Shown one piece after another: positions 32,902 through 43,934 of a stretch of DNA of 64,000 bases (its first letter is position 1; every line of letters begins with the position of its first letter). This DNA comes from Gymnopus androsaceus JB14 (taxonomy: Eukaryota > Basidiomycota > Agaricomycetes > Agaricales > Omphalotaceae): positions 22,591-86,590 of the forward strand of contig ML769662.1 of the NCBI GenBank assembly GCA_009733575.1. Direction: 5' to 3'. The position numbers and the translations under genes are program-made. The notes under the pieces were generated by a model, which saw only the letters and a program-made list of their open reading frames with translations, did no database searches and was not told where the DNA came from.

Positions 32902-34208
32902 TCATGCCACAGTATACACCAGCTTCTCCCTACTATACTTCCCATCTCTCATGATCTCAAGACCCTCATGGATCTGCTCCAACCCACCTTGCATGTGTCT
33001 CAAACGCTGAGTATTGAACTTGGGAGTTCCCTCGCCCTCCTTCCAGTTCTCCAGGATACGAGGCATATATTCGGAAACGTATTCCAATGTGGCGGCCTTG
33101 TCTTGAGGCATGGCAGGTAGCTCGAGAAACCCGCCCAATGTTAGAGCAGATCCAATTTGGGTGTAGACGAGGATGAGTTCTACATGGACGTCTTTGCGGC
33201 GGTTTTTGGTGGCTTCGAATTCTACATGGACGTCTTTGCGGCGGTTTTCGATGGCTTCGGATACCGTATGAACAAGAGTGATAATGTTACCTCCACGAGA
33301 AGTAGACATAGCGTCCTAGATCAATGGAGTAAGTGTAGTGTCAAGGAAATCAAGAAATCATACTCACAACACACACATCCGTGCTTCCCTTCTCACAAAC
33401 GGTATCCAATCCGTAGATAATACCTTCCTCACCAGCGGCAGCCTGGATCTGCTTCGCTACACCAGGAGCTTTATAGTCGAAGCAAGCCTCTGCACCGAGA
33501 ACCTTGAGCTCTTCATGTGCCGCTACACTCGCCGTCACAAAAACTTTCAAACCTGAGAGTACCGCAAGTTGTACAGCGTGATGCCCGACGGCGGTAGATC
33601 CACCCCAAATTAGGATAGATTCGCGTTTGGGGCTCGGGCTGAGGGGTTTGGGGATGTTCAGGCGCATGTAGAAGGCTTGGACAGCGGTAAGGTGAGGGAT
33701 AGGAAAGGATGCGGCTTCTTCGTAGGTCATAGACTTGGGAAGTTTGAAGCAAACGGCTGCGACGAAACGCACATATTCCGAGTAAGCACCATTATTGGTT
33801 TGGAAAGAGCCTCCAAAACTTATTCATATTTAAGACTTGAGAAATGAAAGCACAAAGAAAAAGCTCACGTAAATCCAGAGGCACGATCGCCTACTTGCAA
33901 GTGCTTTACAGCGGAGCCAATTTTGACTACATCGCCTGCAGCATCACAACCAGCAATGGTTCCAGGTTTACGGCCAAGTGGTCCCATAGCATGCTTCCAG
34001 TCACTTGGATTCAACCCAACTGCACGAACACGGATCTGGCAAATGAGAGATTAGTATGAGAGCAGTAAAGTTGAAGGCCACCTACGATGATCTGATCCTC
34101 AGGAAGGTTCTTCACCAAATTCTGTGATGCGAAAGGAATTTCGATGACCTTGAGCGTCTTGTCCAACTGGATCTGGAGCGCTTTAATTGTTTCGGGTAAG
34201 GAGGCCAT
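32902..34208 (-). CDS. LovC/ToxD-like enoyl reductase, copy C (in-frame insertion)
   Basis: Four exons as in copy B, no frame break seen. Differences: one extra Arg codon (GPLGRKPGT) in exon 2, and in exon 4 an in-frame tandem duplication of about 45 bp at 33178-33265 so that NRRKDVHVE appears twice. The segment lies on the surface side after the Rossmann fold in related structures, so activity may survive. Predicted length about 384 residues. Cofactor loop IWGGSTAVGHHAVQLA intact. Confidence 0.75.
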
Positions 34209-35345
34209 TGATGATAATTAGAGGGCATTTTGAAGGTCTCTTTAAATCGTAGTTGGAATAGATTGAGAATAAAGGTTGTCCAAAAACGACTGAGCTGTGA
34301 CCGAAGCCATTACAAAGCTCACAAGTATCGATTGGTAACCAGTGACTCTAGATATGTCGGGATACCGCGCTCACAAAGATAGATGCCAGACGTTCCTCCA
34401 GTATCAAGAGATTCCAGTCGCTGAGCGCTGAGCACTTTCTTGAGAGCCTGAGCAAGATTGATCGCGTCGGTTGTCAAGAATAGGATCAGTTTAGATGCAA
34501 GCATCAAGAACTATTAGTACGATGCATGATAAACAAACCATCTGGGGTCTGCTTTGTACCACTGTACCATCTACTCTAAGGCGTTCTCCGCCTACTACCC
34601 GGCTTGTTCACTAATGTGAGCTTGGGCCCGAGAACGCTTTGTCAGTCTGTAAGGACAAGAAATTAGACTCGTTCCCGTCGGCTGTAGTGACGGTCCGTTT
34701 TTTCCAGTCCTAAAACGCGGGATTATCCCGACTCGAAGTTATATTGAATTTATAATCATTTTAGCGATATTACGAGTGCGGAGGGAAGGAAGGTTTATTA
34801 AACGGCTGAACGCCGGTTCTAGAGCATCCGGTGGGCAAACACCATGGGCTCCCGCTGGCCGAAAGGACGAGCTCACAGCTGACACAGCGTGCCGCTGCTG
34901 TAGACTCGGATCCCGACGGTTCTACTTCATTAAATGTAATCGGTATACACAATAACAATTCATAGCTTGTACTTCCAAATCTACAACAGCCTCCTAGTAC
35001 AGATCTCTGAGCCTCAGACCTCCATTTCAAGTCACCCGGAGTGGAGCCTGGATTTTTCACAAGATCTGGAAGCAGGTTTATGGAGGTCAAGGAGTAAGCT
35101 GCTTTCTGCTCCTGTCTGTTGATTTGCGTCATAGATCTCGTATTGTTTATCATACGCCGTCAAGAGTGCCCAAGAGTTTTTCATTGACTCTGACTCCGAG
35201 AGCGAGTAGATTATGTGGGTTCAATGTAGTTAATAGCTATCATGACCTTTTGTTGCACACTGTTAATCACCTAGTCTTTCTCTAAAGGCTGCAGAAACTA
35301 CTGCCTTGGATTAGTAGATGTATTTTTTTTAGCTCTTTATAGCTT
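34209..35345. other. Intergenic between reductases C and D
   Basis: Left part is the shared reductase 5' flank. At about 34783-34925 there is a short element (GGAAGG run, GAACGCCGG, AGGACGAGCTCACA, GCTGCTGTAGA) also found at about 60215-60375. No gene seen. Confidence 0.45.
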
Positions 35346-35890
35346 TTCGAGTATGGATAGATTGACCAATGGCCAATCACCAGAAAGAATTGCATGTTTG
35401 ATACGCAGAATGGACCATAAGTGCCTATGGGTTATTTTTGGGAGATTCCTCAACCAACGTTGGAGCGGTGTTTGATCAGGTATACGAGGGAGGGACGGGT
35501 TATTGTTTTCGTGTCAGCTTCTGCCATCCTTCAGTGCACTTCGCGGTGCACAGTTGCGGCCTCGTCTCGCGAACGAGTTGACGATTGTGAAACTTGATTC
35601 AGACTGTTCTTGGTATGCGGTGTTCAATTTTACCTCGTCGTTCTCTTTTCGAAGAGATGCTCTGTATGTATGTAGTTAAAGATAAATTCAAAAGAGATGA
35701 CATTATGATTACACCTAAGTACTCAACAACGCTGATACTTTTCTCGAATCACTCCATGAGAAACGGCGTACAAGGTGGGAGAAAAGTTGCACGAGACGCC
35801 TTCCAACCCAACACGGAAGCTGCACAATTTCAATTTCAATATCAGGCTCTGGTGCGATGGGAAGAGAAGTTCATTTCAAGTTCACTACAT
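35346..35890. repeat. Direct repeat unit, right copy (3' flank of reductase D)
   Basis: Partner of 32338-32890, with the same hairpin TGCACTTCGCGGTGCA and flanks and scattered changes. Confidence 0.8.
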
Positions 35891-35912
35891 TTTGGGCACT
35901 ACGCTAGTCTCT

Positions 35913-37179
35913 TCACGCCACAGTATACACCAGCTTCTCCCTACTATACTTTCCATCTCTCATGATCTCAAGACCCTCATGGATCTGCTCCAACCCACCT
36001 TGCATGTGTCTCAAACGCTGGGTATTGAACTTGGGACTTCCCTGGCCCTCCTTCCAATTCTCCAGGATACGAGGCATGTATTCGGAAACGTATTCCAATG
36101 TGGCGGCTTTGTCCCGAGGCATGGCAGGTAACTCGAGAAAACCGCCAAATGATAGAGCAGACCCAATTTCAGTGTAGACGAGGATGAACTCTACGCGGAT
36201 GCCTTTGCGGCGTTGTGGGGGCGCTTCGGGTACCGGAACAGTCGTGATAATGTTACCTCCACGAGAAGCAGACATAGCGTCCTAGATCTATGAAGTAAGT
36301 TTGGATTCAAGGAAATCAAAAAATCATACTCACGACACACGCGTCCGTACTTCCCTTCGCACAAACAGTATCCAATCCGTAGATAATACCTTCCTCACCA
36401 GCAGCAGCCTGAATCTGCTTCGTTACATCCGTAGCTTTGTAGTCAAAGCAAGCCTCTGCACCGAGAGCCTTGAGCTCTTCATGAGCTGATACACTCGCCG
36501 TCACAAAAACTTTCAAACCTGAGAGTACTGCAAGCTGTACAGCGTGGTGCCCGACGGCGGTCAGATCCACCCCAAATTAGGATAGATTCGCGTTTTGGGT
36601 TTGGGCTGAGAGGTTTGGGGATGTTCAGACGCATGTAAAAGGCCTGGACAGCGGTAAGGTGAGGGATAGGGAAGGATGCGGCTTCTTCGTAGGTCATAGA
36701 CTTGGGAAGTTTGAAGCAGACGGCTGCGACGAAGCGCACATATTCCGAGTAAGCGCCATTATCGGTTTGGAAAGAGCCTCCAAAACTGATTCATATTAAT
36801 GACTTGAGAAATGAAAGCACAAACTTGAAGAAGGAGCTCACGTAAATCCAGAGGCACGATCGCCTACTTGCAAGTGCTTTACAGCGGAGCCAACTTTGAC
36901 TACATCGCCTAGCAGCATCACAACCAGCAATGGTTCCAGGTTTTCCGCGTGGTCCTATAGCATGTTTCCAGTCAGTGGGATTCAACCCAACTGCACAAAC
37001 ACGGATCTGGTAAAGGAAAGATTAGTATGAGAGCAATAAAGTTGAAGGCCATCTACGATGATCTGATCTTCAGGAAGGTTCTTCACCAAATCCTGTGATG
37101 CAAAAGGAATCTCGATGACCTTGAGAGTCTTGTCCGGCTGGATCTGGAGCGCTTGAATAGTTTCGGGCAAGGAGGCCAT
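35913..37179 (-). pseudogene. LovC/ToxD-like enoyl reductase, copy D (two +1 frameshifts)
   Basis: Same four-exon layout, start 37179. A one-base insertion near 36911 turns GCDAAGDVV into GCDAARRC in exon 2, and another near 36562 breaks the cofactor loop (WGGSTAVG becomes WGGSDRRR). Exon 4 also carries changed codons (PEAPPQRRKGIRVE) where the other copies have NRRKDVHVE. Inactive as read. Confidence 0.8.
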
Positions 37180-37492
37180 TGGTGATAATTAGAGGGCATT
37201 TCGAAGGCCTCTTTAAAATCGTAGTTGGAATAAATTGAGAAGAGCAATGACCGAAGCTATTACAAAGCTCACAAATATCATCTCCGACACTGGCCGTAGA
37301 CCTAAAGCAGGCCCCTGGAGGAAGGTGTCGTTTTATGCAAGAAACCTCGCTAGGGTTCTTATTTTAACGACATCCTCATAGTGGGGACTCAACCCCGGAA
37401 AGCGATGCATCTGAATTCTCATCAGTGAGCAAACCCACACGGGACACGTGCCGGGCTTTAGCCGGTTTATCCTTATTCTTCCGCTCATCTTC
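37180..37492. other. Intergenic, before CtIP gene
   Basis: End of the reductase 5' flank, then about 200 bp with a small hairpin GGGGACTCAACCCC (about 37383). No promoter word of the TAAGCGCC type seen. Confidence 0.4.
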
Positions 37493-40429
37493 ATGGAGAA
37501 TGAAACTTTCTCCAGTGCTACACACCGTCAACGAGACAAAATCATCCAACAGAAACATGAGGATGAAATACATCGCTTTACAATTCTACTCGATAAACAG
37601 AAATACATCAACTCGGAGCTACGAAACTCATTATTCGACATAAAGAATCGGACCAAGACGTTGGTCCAAACGCTTGGATTCCCTGATTTAATGGGGGCTC
37701 AGGTCTATCTTGATGCTCAGCGCTCAAAGGGCCAGGCTGTGGACTATAAAGAGCGCTTTGGAAAGATCGAGAAGCTCGAGAACGAACTGAAGGAGGCAAA
37801 GATGTTTAATCAGAAGATAGAGGCCAGGGAAAGGGAGCTAGAGGAGGAGAACACTGCGTTGAGACGAGCACGAGATGAAAGGTTTGTCTGAGCTCAGTCT
37901 CTCTTCAGGCCATATATTCTCATTCTCATTCTTTTTCGTAGTAGCTCCGCCTATCGTCAGCTTGCTAAAGAATACAAGAATCTCGAAGAAAAACATCATG
38001 ATAGTGTAAAGGCTCATGAAGCGGCTTCACTGCGTCGAGAAAAGGACGGTGCACAATGGAGATCCTTCAAGCAATGGATCCTTTGCGCTGCTGAGATTGC
38101 TCAGTTTCAACAATACGACAATCAATACGGGTTCACTGGGAGGGAGAAAGCGAAAGAGCTTTTCAAGATCGTGGCGGGGAAGAAATACAAACTTTCGCAA
38201 TTGGATACTCTGGATGATGAGCAGCGTGAGTCTTGCCTTCTGCGATCTAGGATTGAGGCTGACACATATCACTTAGTGTTCAGTGTATGCGAGCAGGATA
38301 TGAAAGAGTTCCAACTCCCTTCCTGCCCTGCAGCTCTCAACCAGGCTGGCGAGCCACCTCTCAATAGTTCTTCCAAAGTTAACCAACCTCTTGAAGGACA
38401 ATCTATTCTCAATCCTGACTCGGTTCTTCCGCCTCGTAAACTTGTCAGGTGAATACGCTTCCATACTCACAAATATCAGCTATTCATGTAAATACAGGTC
38501 TTATGCTATGAATAATACGCCCGCCTCTCCTGTAGGAGGAGATCCCAACAGTAAGATACGTTCCATATTCTTGATTACCATTGACTTTTTTGCCAGGTAC
38601 TCACTCAACGGTCGTGGATGAGGGGAGGGCTAATATCACTTTGGTTGTTCCCCACTCTCGAACGGAAGACGAATCACAAGGTATATATGTTTCGCCTCGT
38701 AGCACCTCATCGTCTGACGTTCTGCCGTTAGCAGTTCTCATGCCTCCCTTGCCTCCGTCTGTAGCTTCACCAAAGCCAGCGGTCGCAATCGCTCCCGATT
38801 CGCAAACGGAAGATGAATCACAAGGTATGTATCTATAACCGCTATTCTACATCGCAGCTCAAATCATCTGTCGTTCTAGCGCCTCCTTTACCTTCTACTG
38901 CAGGTAGACCGAAGCCCACAGTACTCGCTCCAGATTCTGAAACAGAAGATGACTCCCAGTCATGTATGTATTTCCATTCCTCCTGTTTCTCATCACTCTT
39001 CTTACACACTTTTTTTTGTTACAATAGTCCGTTTGTCCCAGCTGAATACCCGTCCAGCACCGAAATCCGCTTACAGCACTCGCATTCCGCTAACGTTCAA
39101 TCCCGTTGTATCTTCGGCGCCTGCTGGTCCTTCAGGCTCTCGCAGGCCTCTTCCGCTATTCGACTCAGCATGCAGTCCCATCCCTGCGAAGCCTACTCCA
39201 GCATCTTATTTCGATGCTGATCAAGCGGAGAGCTCCCGCCGAGTTGAAGTTGACCAATACCCTCGTCGCCTTTCGCAGTCTCGGCGACCAGCATCCCCAG
39301 AGCCTACATATGATGACGAACCTCCGAGGAAGTACCGCAGATCAAGTGAAGGAAACAGGGTTCCCAGCGTTAGCCCTGTTGATGCTAAGATTGTTACTCC
39401 CCGACAACGTAGACCATCTCTTGGTAGTCGAAGAAATCGGAGTCGAAGTCGTGCGAGGGACGGAGAGAGGGAATGGGACAAGGAGAATACATCTGCTCGC
39501 ATCAATCGCGACTCGGATAGATGGAGGAGTGACGGAGAGAGAGAAGGAGAACGGATTACGGATAAGAAAGGGAAAGGGAAAGCTGCTGTTTCCACTACGA
39601 AAGGCACTCTGGATGACTACTTGATGTATAAAGGTCGAGGAAGGTATGGGAAAGGTAAAGAAAAAGAAAAAGACCGAGGGTATGCTCAAATGTACCTTTC
39701 TTTAACGACCTTTACTGATTCTATGAATAAGGGCCGAGAACACGACTATCAACGAGCTATACGCGATTGAACCTTCGCGTAACGGAGGGCTAGATTTCGC
39801 ATACGATGAAGTCGTGCGGGGTAAAGAGAAACGAAAGAGACTGCTCGGTGCTGATTGCGATGATTGTCGAGAGGTGCGATTATCTTGACTACTTTCCTCC
39901 ATATACTCATTTCCGTTTTAGTACTACCGAGCTATTGGCCCAATGCCACCCCGTTTGCAGCAACCGCTGTGGAAATCTCCTGTCAAGGATTCTTCAGTTT
40001 CACCCTGCCGTCGCCACGGTCACGGTCATGGCCATCAGCACACTTCTGCGAAAAGACGCATTCACGACGACGATGATGATGATGCTTCCATCTTTTACAC
40101 CCCTTCTCGCGGTACTACCGCTACTACTAAACGTGCTCGAGACCGTAGTCCGACTCGTGATCGACGGGCTTCCCGTAACGATATCGACATGCACAAGCAG
40201 AATATATCGCGCCACAGAGCGGCTTGGGCACGCGGAACTACGCCGCCCGGGTACTGGGATATTGGGTTTCCGGATACACAGATGGCGGAGGATATTAATG
40301 AGAGGGCTAGGGAGATGCATCAGAGGAAGATGGAGACGGTGGAGAGGGAGGCGGCTAGGGGAGGAGGTATAGAAGGAGATGAAAGTGCTTGTCGAATTTT
40401 CTGTATCCGTACGGTTAGAAGCTTCGTGA
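37493..40429 (+). CDS. CtIP/Sae2/Ctp1 DNA-end resection factor
   Basis: Cofactor that stimulates the Mre11 nuclease to clip DNA ends for homologous recombination. Ten exons (37493-37881, 37942-38448, 38498-38550, 38597-38680, 38732-38824, 38880-38963, 39028-39679, 39732-39873, 39922-40366, 40419-40429) join to 819 codons. N third is coiled coil (KIEKLENELKEAKMFNQKIE), the tetramerisation region in this family. The middle is disordered, Ser/Pro then Arg-rich, with repeated SRTEDESQ-like acidic motifs, each at an exon end. C terminus: CxxC motif ADCDDCREYYRAIG (about residue 665), then RHRAAWARGTTPPGYWDIGF (about 764-783), the diagnostic Sae2-like block. The last 11-nt exon is inferred from a 52-bp intron that fits the local size. 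Confidence 0.85.
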
Positions 40430-40690
40430 TATCGGATTGGTTTCCAATTCGTTACCTTCCGCTAGGTTATGTCGCAGCGTGGAGAATAGATTTGTGGATC
40501 GGATGCATTGTATCGACTCACTTTCAATATTCTAATCATGAGAAACTTCCCTTCTATGTAGTATTTTTTTTTCACTTCGAGTAAGTTGCCCTCATTCATC
40601 CCTCTTTCGGACACAGATACCTCCTATCAATCTACCTGCTCACGATAATACTGAAGCGCGCATAAGTTGATCCATGGAAGGTACATACAA

Positions 40691-41387
40691 CTAGAGATTA
40701 TACATTGTGGGGGGTTTTCCCGGTTCATACAGCGACAACATCTTGCTACGTACTGCCAAAATGATATTGTTCTGCGAATCATCCAACTCTAGCTCATTTA
40801 CAAACGTAGTATCCAGCATCACCGCTGACCCCGAGCCAACCACCTTCAAGGCAGCATATCCAATTCCAGCCTTTCCCGACCCAGGCCCACTTGTCACCTT
40901 CCAATCGAAATACGAGTACACAAAACTACCACTCTGGATCCACTGGCATGTAGGAGCTTCTGCAAAAGTGGATTTGGGGTCGTGTAGTCCGAGGTGCTTG
41001 ACAATTTGCGTTATATGCGTCACCATCTGAGTGACCCCATGTTCTTGCATGGTTCTCTGGGGGATAGTGCATGGATGGTCTGCGACCTCGTGGACCGTTG
41101 CGTGGAATTTATGGAACTTTCGCTCGTTAACTTCGTTGAAGGTGAAAAAGGTGAATAGGACTTCTGATTCTCCTTTCAAGCAGCTAAGACCACAGCCTCT
41201 TTCCTCTATGGCACGCGCGGAGTGATCCAGATTCAGGTCTGCCTGCTGAAGATACAAGTCAAGTCAGTTTAATTCAAAGTTAGTATACTACTTAGACCTT
41301 GTCACTCACATTGAGAGGTGCTGCGCTCACAGACATAACAACAGAGAGGACTAGGGACATGGCGACAAGGAGGTAGTTCAAAGGCAT
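40691..41387 (-). CDS. Small secreted protein, function unknown
   Basis: Exon 1 (41387-41310) encodes a signal peptide, MPLNYLLVAMSLVLSVVMSV followed by SAAPLN; after a 64-bp intron, exon 2 (41245-40691) gives about 185 residues ending YEPGKPPTMYNL. Cystatin-like size with two CG-rich turns (GCGLSCLKGESE, ADHPCTIP, TCQWIQSG): four or five cysteines suggest disulfides. The intron 3' end reads CAGCAG, so one residue may be optional. I do not recognise a domain; likely a lineage-specific secreted protein. Confidence 0.7.
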
Positions 41388-41434
41388 GGATAGTCTGTGC
41401 TTTGAGCTGCGGTTATCGTATTAGCTGAATATCG

Positions 41435-41840
41435 ATGGAAATGGAAGGGCAAGGATACCTTGGAGATAATACTAAGTGCGCACTCTTGAACCAGCAAGAG
41501 AACTTGACCAGCAGGTTGAGGAACCTTCCCCACTTTCAACCTTTAATACATGGCTTGATGAACACTGCCTTGCCAGTGATAGCGATATCTATCGAAATTG
41601 GAATTTCGATCCAAAACCACGCCGACACTTTACGAGATCCCCGAATTCGAACCAAAGGATCATGAGCAAAGTTCAAAGTGGTACACATACCTTCCTCTAC
41701 GTAACTCCTCCCATTTTCAGAGGGGCGTATTTAAGACTCCTCGGAAAGAGTTCCGTCTAGTTCGTCGCCAATTCCGACCCTTCAACTCTTATTTCCACCT
41801 CCAGTTCTCGTCGGACTTGAACTTCCACCGTGATTCTTGA
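41435..41840 (+). pseudogene. Unidentified broken open frame
   Basis: Two overlapping frames read as one protein with a frame change near 41610: ELDQQVEEPSPLSTFNTWLD, EHCLASDSDIYRNWNFDPK, then TTPTLYEIPEFEPKDHEQSS and KTPRKEFRLVRRQFRPFNSY. Codon-like composition on both sides of the shift suggests a former gene. Family not recognised. Confidence 0.35.
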
Positions 41841-42304
41841 TGCGAGGATCGGGCCCTGGCCTCAGATCAATGCAACAGTTGAGGAAGTCGTGATTTTGTC
41901 TCCTGGCCGGTTTGGTCCCCCAAGGTTCTCGATACTTGAGGGAGAAACACATGCAGCAGTACCACTGTACTACTGCAGGTAAGCTACAAACTAAGCGGCG
42001 GAGGTAACAGATAACTTTACCATCCGATTTTCAAGCGGAGTTTTCAAAGATGCTGGCCAGAAGGATCGTTAGAAGGAAAGTTTTCTGAGAATACCGTCAG
42101 ATATATAGGGCCGCTGCGTGAGGAGAGCAAAAGTTTAGTCGAGGCTGGTGATGTCACGGTCGTGACTTATTCACATGACCTCGGGTGCGCCTTCGTTTAT
42201 TAATTTATTAAGTAATTGAAGACCACTTGAACTTGGACCATAACTTAGACTAACTCTTGCTTGATTTTTCAACACAATTTTCGCCATTCCTACTCCATTC
42301 TACC
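41841..42304. other. Intergenic
   Basis: No gene. A promoter region for the gene at 42305 is expected at the right end. Confidence 0.4.
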
Positions 42305-43783
42305 ATGTCTCTCAAACGGAGTGCAGCTGAGAGCCCTTCTCGAGCATCAAAACGGAGGCATTTTTTGTTTCCGTCGTCCAGTGATCCTGTAACGCCAGCG
42401 AAAACGCGCAGTTCTATTCACTTTCCATCATCCTCGACACCATATCCACTTTATCCATCCGACTCTCCTTCAAATCCTTTCGGTCGAACGCGTACTTTGA
42501 GCGCGTCTTTGCCTCCAAAAACTCCTTTTGGACGGCATCTACCTCTACGCTTTCAGTTCTTTCGACATGGAACGAAGCGCGACAGAGATGGTGTCTATCG
42601 TGTTGTGCAGGTTCCCTTATCCTATACATTCAAGCACCTCAAAGTCTTGATCGCTTTTCTCTTCGGACAGTTCCAGAGACCCTCGGTGGATGGAGACGAA
42701 GAAACAGGTCATTTGTTCGAGATACGGAAGAATACTGCGATGTACGCTGATTCTTATAAACCGGGGACTATTAAAAAGTCGGAGACCTCTGTCAGACTGT
42801 CCAGCTCTAAAGATCCATATCGCTACAAACAGGAGTGGGATTACGGCGAAGATTGGAGAGAAGACGATGAAGAGTTTGAGGATGACGACGAGCTGTCAGA
42901 TGAAGAGGACGATCCTGATGTTACTTGGGAAGCGGAAGAGGATTGTACTCTGGAGCACTTATGGGATAGAAAATCCCCAAGCAGTGAAACTGCTATTGTC
43001 TATGTGCGTTGTAAAACTTCCCCCTCCCCCCTGCAACTACTGACAAGTAATCATAGTTCGATTCATCGCCTCTCGATCCTAAACATCCAGTACAGATCCA
43101 GATCACTCTGTTCAAAGGTTCCATAGAATCTCGCAAGGGCAACGGTAATTCACCATATGTCTTCGAGGCCCGTGGACACGTATATCTTTACCCACTGGAT
43201 GTCCTTGAAATGGATGACGGTTATGCTGAAGAGGATCTGAAAATGGACATTGACCCCGACTTCTGGAACGAGCCCAGTAATGCATTCGCAAAGTTTCTCC
43301 TCGGTGTTATTCCTGCTCCAGAATTTTCTCAGGTATATCATCCTTATCTTCTATCTACCAGAGGCTGAACTGATGTCCTCTGTACACAGTTCGCGAGAAT
43401 CGAGCATCGCTTCAACGCCAAGTCATGGTACCGGATTCCTCTTCTCCACTGCGAGTATCAGACGTGTTTCCCTCTACACCCTACACAACTTGCTCTTCTC
43501 CTGTGCGCAGCTCCATAGCCAAAATTTCGCCTTGGCTTTTTCCACCTCCTTCCCGAAATACACGCCTGGGCCACCGCCTGCACGGAGGAAACGAGTAGCT
43601 TACCTTCAGAAACGCATCGAGCGGTCAAAGCACAAGGGAAGCAATCCCTTCAATGATCCGGATGAAAACGACCAGGCTAAGACCAAGCCCGCAGCTGGTC
43701 CTAAGGGCATGGATGGTCGCATTTTGACTCGAGAGGAAGCTATGGCGATAATAGGCGCAGATGACGATGTCGCAGAAGTTTGA
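42305..43783 (+). CDS. Conserved acidic protein, possible PRiA4-ORF3-like domain
   Basis: Exons 42305-43003, 43057-43332 and 43390-43783. Basic Ser/Pro-rich N terminus (SLKRSAAESPSRASKRRH), then a folded part whose order (YRVVQVPLSYTFKHLKVLIA, ETGHLFEI, QEWDYGEDW, CTLEHLW) is like the plasmid pRiA4b ORF3 fold; then an acidic run (DEEFEDDDELSDEEDD) and a lysine-rich tail ending TREEAMAIIGADDDVAEV. The last exon needs a one-base shift near 43505 (TQLALLLCA to QLHSQNFALAF); total length is one base over a multiple of three, giving 455 codons. Function unknown; possibly nuclear from charge alone. Confidence 0.6.
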
Positions 43784-43934
43784 AAGTCCTTTCTCTTGAT
43801 TTGTTGCATAGCTCATTACCATTCTACCATGTAATTGTCAGCCGTTCAAGTACAGAAAGTGCTATGAGTCCCGTATCCTTAGGATTAATAATGGACTGAA
43901 AATTCGAGCAAAGAAAGATACATTTACATTCTTT

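Noticed and set aside
37380..37440. Possible tRNA on the minus strand (CCGGGGTTGAGTCCCC)
   Set aside because: Only a hairpin is present; the acceptor stem partner and D arm are missing.
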